The notes beneath the pieces were generated by a model. The model ran no database searches, was not told where the DNA came from, and was given only the letters and a program-made list of their open reading frames with translations. A stretch of 64,000 bases of DNA from JADLDB01 sp040752975 (GTDB taxonomy: Bacteria > Myxococcota > Myxococcia > Myxococcales > Myxococcaceae): positions 1-64,000 of the forward strand of contig JBFMHF010000020.1 in assembly GCA_040752975.1 (NCBI GenBank), read 5' to 3'. This document shows positions 26,168-34,309 of the stretch, piece by piece (within the stretch, counting starts at the first letter, position 1; every line of letters begins with the position of its first letter). Both the position numbers and the translations under genes were made by a program.

Positions 26168-26659
26168 ATGGTCGAGCACCGGGCAAACGAGAAACCGACG
26201 CCGCCGCCACCGGGGGAGCGGCCGCGTCCTTTCCTGCCGCCCCCGCAGGCCTCGCTGGACTACCTGTCGTCGGGCACCGTGCGGCCCACGTCCGCGGCCG
26301 TCGCCCCGCTGTCCTCCATCCACTTCCTCGTGCACCCGGGGATGCCGGAGGTGCAGGCCTACGCGGCGGAGCGCGGCTGGCTGGCCCAGGGCTTCACCCA
26401 GCTGTCCATCACCTGGCTCGAGCTCCGCTACACCACCGACGGGTGGAAGACGTCGCACGTGCTGCACAGCACCGACGTGCCGTGCCCCGTGGTGAATGGC
26501 TTCTTCTTCCTCCCCAACGTGCCGCTGGGCGTCGAGGTGGAGTTCGCCGTGCATGCGGGGCTGGCGTGCCACGCACCGTCCGACACGGCGGGGAGCCGCG
26601 ACACCGGCGAGCTCTGGTTCAACAACGGCGGCGCCAACTTCCGCCAGCTGACGCGCTGA
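26168..26659 (+). CDS. carbohydrate-binding (CBM21-like) protein
   Basis: 163 residues. After a Pro-rich N-terminus, LELRYTTDGWKTSHVL, FFFLPNVPLGVEVEFAV and a terminal LWFNNGGANFRQ form the pattern of glycogen/starch-binding CBM21-type domains, which typically end in W-D/F-N-N-x-G-x-N. No signal peptide is seen, so a cytoplasmic glycogen-binding role is possible. I use the ATG at MVEHRANE; the frame is open further upstream to the Lon gene stop. It abuts the convergent next gene with no gap. Confidence 0.65.
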   Translation: MVEHRANEKPTPPPPGERPRPFLPPPQASLDYLSSGTVRPTSAAVAPLSSIHFLVHPGMPEVQAYAAERGWLAQGFTQLSITWLELRYTTDGWKTSHVLHSTDVPCPVVNGFFFLPNVPLGVEVEFAVHAGLACHAPSDTAGSRDTGELWFNNGGANFRQLTR

Positions 26660-26926
26660 CTACTTCTTCGGCTTCTTCGGGCTGTCGAGGCCGGGGACCA
26701 GCGAGTCGATGCTCGTCTTGCCGCGATCCGCGCAGCGCTGCTGAAGCAGCTCGCGCCCTGCCTTGAGCAGCTCGGCGTCACTCTTCCCCTTGCGGGCGGA
26801 GAGCTCGATGACGACTTCCTTCGTCACCTCTTCCGCCGCCTTCTCGTCGGCCAGCACCCGCAGCGCGCGCGCGTACAGCACCGGGCCCAACCGGCCGTAC
26901 AGCGCCTTCACGTCGCCTGCGGACAT
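26660..26926 (-). CDS. minimal sigma-70 region-2-like protein
   Basis: 88 residues. VKALYGRLGPVLYARALRVL followed by EKAAEEVTKEVVIELSAR follows the spacing of sigma region 2 in ECF factors (helix, then a DxxAEDxxQExF-like helix). No region 4 follows; the C-terminus is Lys/Pro-rich. It could be an anti-/co-sigma partner, or a domain remnant kept as a small protein. Convergent with the CBM21-like gene. Confidence 0.55.
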   Translation of the reverse strand: MSAGDVKALYGRLGPVLYARALRVLADEKAAEEVTKEVVIELSARKGKSDAELLKAGRELLQQRCADRGKTSIDSLVPGLDSPKKPKK

Positions 26927-27057
26927 GGGCGCAGCGTACACCAGTGGCCGTGGTGGGCGACTTCCGAGACGAAGGCAGGCTTCGGAGGCGCCGCGACGTC
27001 CCTCGGCTGGGACATGACTCGGCGGACACCGGGCCTTTGCGGAGAAACGCCGCGCTC

Positions 27058-27651
27058 TCACGGGCCCGCGCGGAACCGCCGCAGCACCTTCGCCACGTAG
27101 AACTCCGTCTCCCCATTTCTCGGGATGCTGCCTCGCACCGCGCCCGGTCCTGCGTTGTAGGCCGCGACGGCGAGGTCGACCCGGCCGGTGCGCTGGAGTT
27201 GTTGGGCGAGGTAGCGCGCCCCGGCGTCGATGGAGGACTCGGGATCGAACGGATCCTCCACGCCCAGCATCGCCGCGGTGCCGGGCACCAGTTGCGCTGG
27301 CCCCATCGCGCCCGCGAAGGAGATGCGGTGCGCCTGGTTGCCGGACTCCACGTCCACCACGGCCTGCATCAGGCCCCTTGGTAGCCCGTGCCGGCGCTCG
27401 GCCTTCGCGGCGATGGCGGTGAGATCGCCGTGGCCCTTCAACAGACAGAGAGGGCGGTGCTTCGCGTAGGACGCCAGGGCCTGGCCCTTCTCGCGGACGT
27501 GGAAGGGCGAGAGGGGGAAGACCGCGCTGTGGCCGAAGAAGGCCACCGAGAGGTTGAGCGCAGCCAGCGGGACGCACACCACCGCCGCCAGCTGCTGCCA
27601 CCAGCGCAGCTTGCGGAACGTCCTGAAGGCGAAGCGCGCCACGGCCCACAC
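27058..27651 (-). CDS. lytic transglycosylase (SLT family)
   Basis: 197 residues from a GTG at VWAVARFAF; the frame is open 37 codons further, but that part looks non-coding. A membrane anchor lies at about 16-36. The SLT domain has the catalytic Glu in VVDVESGNQAH, then SFAGAMGPAQLVPGTA and AVAAYNAGPGAV. It cleaves murein glycan strands in the periplasm. It lies downstream of a sensor kinase on the same strand, separated by about 160 bp. Confidence 0.85.
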   Translation of the reverse strand: MWAVARFAFRTFRKLRWWQQLAAVVCVPLAALNLSVAFFGHSAVFPLSPFHVREKGQALASYAKHRPLCLLKGHGDLTAIAAKAERRHGLPRGLMQAVVDVESGNQAHRISFAGAMGPAQLVPGTAAMLGVEDPFDPESSIDAGARYLAQQLQRTGRVDLAVAAYNAGPGAVRGSIPRNGETEFYVAKVLRRFRAGP

Positions 27652-27813
27652 GGTACCGGCTTCAACGCCCGACGCGAGGAAAGGATTTCCCCGCCGCGCG
27701 CCGCCACCAACGCGGGAGCGGCTGCGCTCCAAAGGGAGCAGCGCTTCGATGACGTGCGTCACGGGCTTGCCGTCGCAGAGAGGCGCATCCGGCCGAGGGA
27801 GGAAGCGGAGACT

Positions 27814-29949
27814 TCAGCGGTCGACGCGCGTGACGGACTTGCCCACCCCGAAGTCGCCGCCCGAGGAAGCGGACAGCGTGGCCGGCAGCACGTCGACGGA
27901 AGCCTGGCCCAGCGCTGCGCCGTGGTCGTGCCACCACTGCTTCGCGTCGGCCTGCGTCCAGCGGCCCTGCACCCGCTCGAGCGCGGCGACCACCTCTTCC
28001 ACCGACTGCGGGCGTTCTTCCGGGCGCTTGGCGAGGCACTTGATGACCAGCGCTTCGAGGGCCGGGTCCACCGGCTGGCCGGACACCTCCGAGGGGGAGC
28101 GCACCGTCTGCTTGCGGTGCGCCTCGGCCAGCTCGCTGGTGATGAAGGCCTCGAAGAGGGGACGCCCGGTGAGGGCCCAGTAGATGACGCACCCCACCGC
28201 GTAGAGGTCGCTGCGTGGGCTGGCGTTCTCCGCGCTGTCGAAGAGCTCCGGCGCCATGAAGGCCGGCGTGCCGAGGAGCGCGTTGACGGCGGTGAGGTTG
28301 GCAGAGCCGCTCGGCGCGTGAGAGCCCGCCTTCACCAGCCCGAAGTCGAGCAGCTTGGGGAAGTCGTAGAGGCCGGCGCGCTGCGAGAGGAAGATGTTGG
28401 ACGGCTTGATGTCGCGGTGGACGAGCCCCTGCGCGTGGGCCTCGGCCAGCGAGCCGCACACCTGCTTCATGATGAAGGCCACCCGCGGTGAAGAGAGGAC
28501 GCCCGTCTTCCGCACCACGTCGTGGAGGTCGCAACCGTCGAGCAGCTCCATCACGTAGTAGAACGTGCCGTCGTCGGCGCGGCCGTAGTCGTAGATGGCG
28601 ATGGTGTTGGGGTGCGACAGCGCCGCCGTCACCTGCACCTCGCGCTCGAAGCGGGCCAGCTGCGTGGGCGTGAAGCGGCCCGGCTGCATCAGCTTGATGG
28701 CCGCGCGGCGGTGGAGCAGCGCGTGCTTCGCCTCGTACACCACGCCCATGCCGCCTTCGCCCAGCTTGGCGGCGAGCTCGTACTGGCCCAGCACGCGCGC
28801 CTTCTCTCCCAGGGCCTTCGCGCGCCGTGACTCCTCGCGCCACAGCACCAACAGCGCCGCGCCGGTGAAGCCCAGGAGGCCCAGCACGGTGAGGACGGTG
28901 GTGAGCAGCGGCGAGACGACGCGCTGAGCCGCGTAGGCCTCCGCGACGCCCAACTCCACGGCGACGCCGACGCCCTGGTCCTCCAGCCAGCGCCAGACGC
29001 CCACCACCGGCAAGCCCAGCGCGTTGCGGTAGCCGGTGAGGTCCTCTCCACTCTCTCCGCGCGTGGCGGCCTGCGCCATCGCCGTCAGCGGCAGGCGGGT
29101 GAAGCTGTCCTTCGGTCGCCCGCCCTTCGTCAAGTCGACGCCCGGGTCCTTGAGCGCCACCTTCAGCATGGCCGACTCGTCGTCGGGGCCCAGCACCCCG
29201 GCGCCGCGCATGGGCCCGGTGAAGCGGCTGTGGCTCAGCATCACGCCGTCGCGGTTGAAGGCCAGCACCTCACCCGTCTCGAGGAGGGCCCCGCCCCGGG
29301 CCAGCGTGCCGCCCCAGGCGTCGGCGTCGAGGTGCAGGAAGAGGAAGCCCGCGAGCCCGGCAGCGCCGTTGATGCGTCCCAGGGCCGCGGCCTCGAGGCG
29401 TTGCTCGTCGACGCGGAAGGGCGGCAGCACCAGGCGCTCGGCCCGCGGGGCGGTGCGGAGCTGCTCGAGCATCCCGGGCGGGACTGGCTGGCCGAGGGGG
29501 TAGGCGGTGGAGGCGACGACGACACCGTCAGGGGTGGTGAGCGTGAAGCGCGGGCGGAAGGGCGCGATGACGGCCAGGCGGGCGCGCAGGGCCTCGCGGC
29601 GCGCGTCGGCGTCGGGAGGAGGCGTCAGCTGGAGGAGCGCGCGGGCGCTGCTCTGCAGTTCGTCGTCGCGCAGCACCGCGTCGAGCACCTTGAGTTGGGC
29701 CTCGTGCCAGGTCTTCAGGGCCTGCACGTGCGTGTCGAGGAGGGCGCGGAGGGACGACGAGAGGCGCTGCGAGATGCCGGCCTGCACGCGCGCGTGGATC
29801 CACAGGCCGACGCCCACGTCGAGGGCGAGCACGAGCACGAGCGCCAGCGCCAGCTTCGGGAGGACGGCGCGGACGAGGCGCCGCGGCCCTTCGCTCGCGG
29901 CCTGCTGGACACGAACGCTGCTGCGCTCGGGCTGGGTGATGTCGGTCAT
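27814..29949 (-). CDS. Ser/Thr protein kinase with N-terminal periplasmic sensor
   Basis: 711 residues. A first membrane helix (about 31-52) and a second (about 345-368) enclose a roughly 290-residue outer domain that looks like a Cache-type sensor (FTLTTPDGVVVASTAYPLGQ, EVLAFNRDGVMLSH). The kinase domain follows (about 392-660): GEGGMGVVYEAK, AAIK, HRDIKPSN, DFGLV, GTPAFMAPE. This reverses the usual myxobacterial order of kinase first, membrane helix after, so it resembles a histidine-kinase layout with a Ser/Thr kinase output. The ligand is unknown. Confidence 0.9.
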   Translation of the reverse strand: MTDITQPERSSVRVQQAASEGPRRLVRAVLPKLALALVLVLALDVGVGLWIHARVQAGISQRLSSSLRALLDTHVQALKTWHEAQLKVLDAVLRDDELQSSARALLQLTPPPDADARREALRARLAVIAPFRPRFTLTTPDGVVVASTAYPLGQPVPPGMLEQLRTAPRAERLVLPPFRVDEQRLEAAALGRINGAAGLAGFLFLHLDADAWGGTLARGGALLETGEVLAFNRDGVMLSHSRFTGPMRGAGVLGPDDESAMLKVALKDPGVDLTKGGRPKDSFTRLPLTAMAQAATRGESGEDLTGYRNALGLPVVGVWRWLEDQGVGVAVELGVAEAYAAQRVVSPLLTTVLTVLGLLGFTGAALLVLWREESRRAKALGEKARVLGQYELAAKLGEGGMGVVYEAKHALLHRRAAIKLMQPGRFTPTQLARFEREVQVTAALSHPNTIAIYDYGRADDGTFYYVMELLDGCDLHDVVRKTGVLSSPRVAFIMKQVCGSLAEAHAQGLVHRDIKPSNIFLSQRAGLYDFPKLLDFGLVKAGSHAPSGSANLTAVNALLGTPAFMAPELFDSAENASPRSDLYAVGCVIYWALTGRPLFEAFITSELAEAHRKQTVRSPSEVSGQPVDPALEALVIKCLAKRPEERPQSVEEVVAALERVQGRWTQADAKQWWHDHGAALGQASVDVLPATLSASSGGDFGVGKSVTRVDR

Positions 29950-30200
29950 GGAGGCGCGCGCGCCAGAGCTAACCAGACGGTGACGCGCGCGGCACGCCGC
30001 AAACGCGCCGGCCGGGGGACTGACCGGGAAACTGCCTCACCGCGAGGGCGGGACCGCGTTGGGTGAGCCTCTGTGGATCCGGCCACCGCCTTCCGCGGCC
30101 GATTCGTTGCCTGCGACGGGTCGCGCGATCGTGTCACGCGGCACGCCTCCTGAGTGTCCAGTCTTCCGCCTCGCCGGGCGTGCTGCCTGGGCCCCGGGAG

Positions 30201-30749
30201 TCAGCTGGACGAGCGGAGGTACTCGGCGGCGCTCACGGTGACGGCGCGGGCGAAGCCTCCCACCCAGCGCACCTGCAGCACCTCGAGGCGCGCGGGCGCG
30301 AAGTCCGGCAGGGTGAGCCACACCTTCGCTTCGGGGTGGACGGCGGCGAAGCGCTCTCTCGCGTGGGTGGCTTCGGCGCCGTCGAGCCAGGTGACGCGGC
30401 CGATCAAGGTGACGCGCGGGCGGTCGAGCGAGTGGGGCGTGGCGGCGTCGCCCACGATGAGCAGCGACGCGTCAGCGCGCTGGCGGAGGTTCTTCGAGTG
30501 CTCCGCGAGCCCGGAGAGGAGGAGCAGCGGGCGGCCTGCGTCGTCGACGTACGCGACGAGCGAGGCGAAGGGCGCACCGGACTCGCGGTCGAGGGTGGCC
30601 AGGGAGGCCAAGCGCCCTGCGGCGACCAGCGCTCGGGCGTCGCGCGCGGCGCTCAGGGGGACCTCCGACTCGGAGGGAGGGGCGACATGCGCCGGTGCTA
30701 CCACGTCGGTGGGTGTGCACGCGCGCAGTTGGACGGCGAGGGGATGCAC
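30201..30749 (-). CDS. PNPOx-like split-barrel flavin/heme-binding protein (HugZ-like)
   Basis: 182 residues as drawn; the start is uncertain because the first 25 residues are not conserved-looking. ALVAAGRLASLATLD, GAPFASLVAYVDD, RPLLLLSGLAEHSKNL and a C-terminal WVGGFARA fit the pyridoxamine-phosphate-oxidase-like split barrel, especially the HugZ branch, which degrades or binds heme. The substrate is not determinable here. The 251 bp between it and the kinase upstream hold nothing I can identify. Confidence 0.75.
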   Translation of the reverse strand: MHPLAVQLRACTPTDVVAPAHVAPPSESEVPLSAARDARALVAAGRLASLATLDRESGAPFASLVAYVDDAGRPLLLLSGLAEHSKNLRQRADASLLIVGDAATPHSLDRPRVTLIGRVTWLDGAEATHARERFAAVHPEAKVWLTLPDFAPARLEVLQVRWVGGFARAVTVSAAEYLRSSS

Positions 30750-30836
30750 GCGGAGCGTCGCAACAGGGCGGCGGAGGCGAAGTCCTTCGCGGCCGGTGCA
30801 GAGGGCGCAGACCTCGGGAGATTTCGTCGAGGCGCC

Positions 30837-32363
30837 TCAGGCCTCGGTCTGCGGGCGCTTCGGATTCGGCCAGTCCACGTGGAAGAACTTCCCCCGCGGC
30901 GCATCCACCCGCTCGAAGGTGTGGGCGCCGAAGAAGTCGCGCTGCGCCTGGATGATGTTCGCCGGCAGCGTCGCCGCCCGGTACCCGTCGAAGTACGACA
31001 GCGCGGAGGCGAACGCGGGCGCCGGCACCCCGGAGAGCGCGCACGCCGCCACCACCGTCCGCCAGTTGCCCTCCGCCTTCTTCACCGCGTCCGCGAAGTA
31101 GGGATCGAGCAGGAGGTTCGCCAGCGACGGATTGCGCGCGTACGCCTCGGTGATCTTCTGCAGGAAGCGCGCGCGGATGATGCAGCCACCGCGGAAGATC
31201 TGCGCGATGGCGCCGAAGTCCAGCTTCCAGCCGTACTCCTGCCCGGCCGCCGCCATCAACTGAAACCCCTGCGCGTACGCGGCCAGCTTCGAGCAGTAGA
31301 GGGCGTCGCGCACCGCCGCCACCGTCACCTCCAGCCGATGTGGCGAGGGGGCGCCCGTCAGCACCTTCGACGCCGCCACGCGCTCCTCCTTCCGGGCGCT
31401 CAAGTACCGCTGGAAGACGGCTTCCGCGATGGTGGGGCTCGGCACGCCTAAGTCGAGCGCCGAGGTGCTGGTCCACTTCCCGGTGCCCTTCTGGCCGGCC
31501 GCGTCCAGCACCACCTCGACGAAGGGCCGCCCCGTCGCCGCGTCCGTGTGCTCGAGCACCTCCGCGGTGATCTCGATGAGGAAGCTGTCGAGGTCCCCCT
31601 GGTTCCACTCGGCGAAGATGTCGGCGCTCTGCGCGACGGACTTGCCGAGCACGCGCGTCAACACGTCGTACGCCTCGGCGATCAACTCCATGTCGGCGTA
31701 TTCGATGCCGTTGTGCACCATCTTCACGTAGTGCCCCGCGCCGTCCGCGCCGATGTATGTGGTGCACGGCACGCCGCCCGTCACCGGCTTGCCCGGCGCC
31801 GCGCCCTCGAGCGGCTTGCCCGTCTTCTCGTCCACCTTCGCGGCGATGGCCTTCCACACCGGCTCCAGCAGCGCCCACGCCTCCGGCCGACCCCCGGGCA
31901 TCAGCGACGGCCCGAAGCGCGCGCCCTCTTCGCCGCCCGACACGCCCGAGCCCACGAAGAAGAGCCCCTTCTCGGTGAGCGCCTTCTCCCGCCGGATGGT
32001 GTCGGTGAAGAGCGCGTTGCCTCCGTCGACGATGACGTCCCCTTTGGACAACAGCGGCGCCAGCGCGTCGATGACGGCGTCCGTCGGCGCGCCCGCCTTC
32101 ACCATGATGACGACGCGGCGCGGCTGCTTGATGGAGGCGACGAAGGCCTTGAGGTCCGCCGCCGGCACCAGTCCCCCGCCCGTCGCGCCGAAGACGGAAG
32201 GAGGGTTGGCCGCGACGAACTTCTCCGTCACCGCCGTCGTGCGGTTGAAGACGGCCACCCGAAAGCCGTGGTCCGCGATGTTGAGCGCGAGGTTCTGCCC
32301 CATCACCGCGAGGCCGATGAGGCCGAGATCTGCGGAAGCGGGAGGCGGAGTGGAGAGTGTCAT
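30837..32363 (-). CDS. gnd: 6-phosphogluconate dehydrogenase (decarboxylating)
   Basis: 508 residues. N-terminal NADP domain with GLAVMGQNLALNIADHG, the catalytic-site segment SGVSGGEEGARFGPSLMPGG, Lys and Asn in YVKMVHNGIEYADM, and GGCIIRARFLQKI near the end. It oxidises 6-phosphogluconate to ribulose 5-phosphate, making NADPH. A GGAGGA ribosome-binding site stands 4-9 bp before the ATG. Last gene of the zwf-opcA-pgl-gnd operon. Confidence 0.97.
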   Translation of the reverse strand: MTLSTPPPASADLGLIGLAVMGQNLALNIADHGFRVAVFNRTTAVTEKFVAANPPSVFGATGGGLVPAADLKAFVASIKQPRRVVIMVKAGAPTDAVIDALAPLLSKGDVIVDGGNALFTDTIRREKALTEKGLFFVGSGVSGGEEGARFGPSLMPGGRPEAWALLEPVWKAIAAKVDEKTGKPLEGAAPGKPVTGGVPCTTYIGADGAGHYVKMVHNGIEYADMELIAEAYDVLTRVLGKSVAQSADIFAEWNQGDLDSFLIEITAEVLEHTDAATGRPFVEVVLDAAGQKGTGKWTSTSALDLGVPSPTIAEAVFQRYLSARKEERVAASKVLTGAPSPHRLEVTVAAVRDALYCSKLAAYAQGFQLMAAAGQEYGWKLDFGAIAQIFRGGCIIRARFLQKITEAYARNPSLANLLLDPYFADAVKKAEGNWRTVVAACALSGVPAPAFASALSYFDGYRAATLPANIIQAQRDFFGAHTFERVDAPRGKFFHVDWPNPKRPQTEA

Positions 32364-32373
32364 GGGTCCTCCT

Positions 32374-33069
32374 TCAAGAGGGTGAGGGCAGCGTCGAGGC
32401 CGCGGCGTCGTCGAGGAACCACACGGCGGCGCGGGCTGCGCGGTGGGCCAGGGCCGCGGGCAGGCGGGAGTCGGCGTCCGAGAGGGCTTCCTTCAGCGCG
32501 GCGCGCTTGGCCTCGCCGGTGACGAGAAACCAGACCGCGCCGGCCTGTCTCAGCGCGGGGAACGTCAACGTCAGCCGCGCTGGCGGAGGCTTCGGCGAGT
32601 CGGTCAACGCCGCGACGCGCAGCCGCGCCTCGTCCAGCAGCGGGTGCCCGGGGAAGAGCGAGGCCACGTGCCCATCGGGCCCCATGCCGAGGTGCACCAC
32701 GTCCAGCGTCGGGAGGGTCGCCTCGTACGCGGCAGCGGCCGCGCGGGGTTCATCTTCTCCGCGCAGGCGATGGACGTTCTTCGCGGGCACACCGGCCGGC
32801 GTCAGCAGCACCTCGTCGGCGAGCCGGAAGTTGCTGTCGGCGTCGGTGGGCGGCACGCAGCGCTCGTCAGAGAAGTAGAAGTGCGTGCGCGTCCAGTCGA
32901 CGGGCGAGCGCGCCAGCCGCGGGTAGAGCGACTTCGCTGCCGAGCCGCCCGTCAAGGCGCACGAGAAGACACCCCGGGCGGCGATGGCCTGGCGCGCTGC
33001 CGCCTCGAAGCGCCGCGCGAGGGCCTCCGCCAACGCCTCCGCCGTCCGCTCGACGATGAGCTCGGTCAT
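32374..33069 (-). CDS. pgl: 6-phosphogluconolactonase
   Basis: 231 residues, DevB/NagB-like family. SCALTGGSAAKSLYPRL, FYFSDERCVPPTDADSNFR and LGMGPDGHVASLFPGH are the conserved blocks. It hydrolyses 6-phosphogluconolactone between the Zwf and Gnd steps. The ATG overlaps the stop of the small ORF upstream (ATGA), and gnd follows after about 10 bp. Confidence 0.95.
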   Translation of the reverse strand: MTELIVERTAEALAEALARRFEAAARQAIAARGVFSCALTGGSAAKSLYPRLARSPVDWTRTHFYFSDERCVPPTDADSNFRLADEVLLTPAGVPAKNVHRLRGEDEPRAAAAAYEATLPTLDVVHLGMGPDGHVASLFPGHPLLDEARLRVAALTDSPKPPPARLTLTFPALRQAGAVWFLVTGEAKRAALKEALSDADSRLPAALAHRAARAAVWFLDDAAASTLPSPS

Positions 33070-33242
33070 CGCTTCCCGTCCCCTGCGGCGGAGGAGCCGA
33101 CGGGCACCGACACTCCGGGGTGAGGCGCGTCAGGGCTGCCTGCGTAGCAAGACGCGATGCGCCGTTGCCCCCGCCGGGCGCGACCCGTTGCGAGTGAGGG
33201 CGTGCGCGCGTCCGCCAGCCTGTGCGCGAGCGTGCCGTTCAT
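33066..33242 (-). CDS. small basic ORF coupled to opcA and pgl
   Basis: 58 codons. The start ATG overlaps the opcA stop (ATGA) and the stop overlaps the pgl start (ATGA). Such double coupling is unlikely by chance and is how other genes of this operon are joined. Codon third positions are G/C-rich like its neighbours. The product is basic and Gly/Ser/Ala-rich with no recognisable motif. It may be a real small protein or only a coupling device that carries ribosomes from opcA to pgl. Confidence 0.5.
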   Translation of the reverse strand: MNGTLAHRLADARTPSLATGRARRGQRRIASCYAGSPDAPHPGVSVPVGSSAAGDGKR

Positions 33243-34309
33243 GTCCTGTCTTCCAGCTCCGTCGCCCGATGCAGGGCAGCAGGGTACAGCTTGTCCCGGC
33301 CGCGTGGGCCCAGCGCCGCGACCACCAGCGCTTCGTCGGCGAGGGTGACGTGGGGCAGGGTGTGCGTCGGCCAGGTGCCGTCGATGGTGAGGCCGGCGGC
33401 GGTCGACGTCACCCGCACCCTCTCTCCGCGTTCGGACTCGAAGGTGAGGCACGCCAGGCCTGCGCCGGTCGCCGCGCTGGTGAGGTCCACCAGCACCGTC
33501 CCCTGCTGTCGCGGAATGCGCCAGCCGGGTGTGTCGCGATGGTCCAGCGGCTCCGGCGTGCCCCAGCCCAGGCGCGCGCCCAGCCAGCCGAGCAGCAGCT
33601 TCGCGCCGGCCACGGCCTCGGGGGCGCACTCCAGGGAAACGCGCTTCAGGCGGTACAGCAGGCCCGCGTCCACCGGTGGATCGAAGGCCCCGGCGATGGC
33701 CAGCCGGCGCGGCGCCGTGCGGAGCCAGGCGAGGTCGGCCACCCGGTGCGTCGCCTTCGTCCCCAGGGACTGCACGCGCTCGAGGCCCTCGCTGCCCAGC
33801 GCGCCGGTGTCGACGATGAGGCGGTCCGCCGCAGACACCAGCTCGTCCACCAGCGGCGTGCGCGCAGGCACGGACGCCCACAGCACGGCCGTCGGGATGT
33901 CGGGCACCAGCAGCGCGCGGGTGAGGGAAGGGAGATGGTCTCCACCTCGTCCGCGGGCTTCGAGGGTGATCTCCTCGGTACACACCAGCTTCCCGCCGCC
34001 CGGCATCATCCGGCAGTTGGCGGTGACGAAGGCCTCCACCTCGGGGCCGTTGGCGTTGGTGCGCTGGTTCAGGAGGAGCGTGCGCGACGGGACGACGGCC
34101 ACCAGCGCGTCGGCGAGGTGCTTCGCGCGCGCAAGCTCCGCGTCGGTGGTGGCGTACACCACCAGGTTCCACGAGCAGGCGCGGGTGACGGAGTGCTCCG
34201 CGCCGGACGTGCTGGCCTTGCGCCACAGGGCGGCGAGGTCCCGCTCGATGGCGGCCACGTCCACCCCCACCGCGTGACCGCCGGTGAAGCGCTCGACGTC
34301 GGGCGTCAC
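33239..34309 (-). CDS. opcA: OpcA-like glucose-6-phosphate dehydrogenase assembly/activator protein
   Basis: 356 residues. Conserved-looking blocks: ACSWNLVVYA, LLLNQRTNANGPEVEAFVTANCRMMP, EEITLEARGRGG, LLVPDIPTAVLWAS, LIVDTGAL. These fit OpcA, best known from cyanobacteria and actinobacteria, where it activates Zwf. The GTG start overlaps the zwf stop (GTGA), consistent with a complex between the two products. Confidence 0.82.
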   Translation of the reverse strand: MTPDVERFTGGHAVGVDVAAIERDLAALWRKASTSGAEHSVTRACSWNLVVYATTDAELARAKHLADALVAVVPSRTLLLNQRTNANGPEVEAFVTANCRMMPGGGKLVCTEEITLEARGRGGDHLPSLTRALLVPDIPTAVLWASVPARTPLVDELVSAADRLIVDTGALGSEGLERVQSLGTKATHRVADLAWLRTAPRRLAIAGAFDPPVDAGLLYRLKRVSLECAPEAVAGAKLLLGWLGARLGWGTPEPLDHRDTPGWRIPRQQGTVLVDLTSAATGAGLACLTFESERGERVRVTSTAAGLTIDGTWPTHTLPHVTLADEALVVAALGPRGRDKLYPAALHRATELEDRT

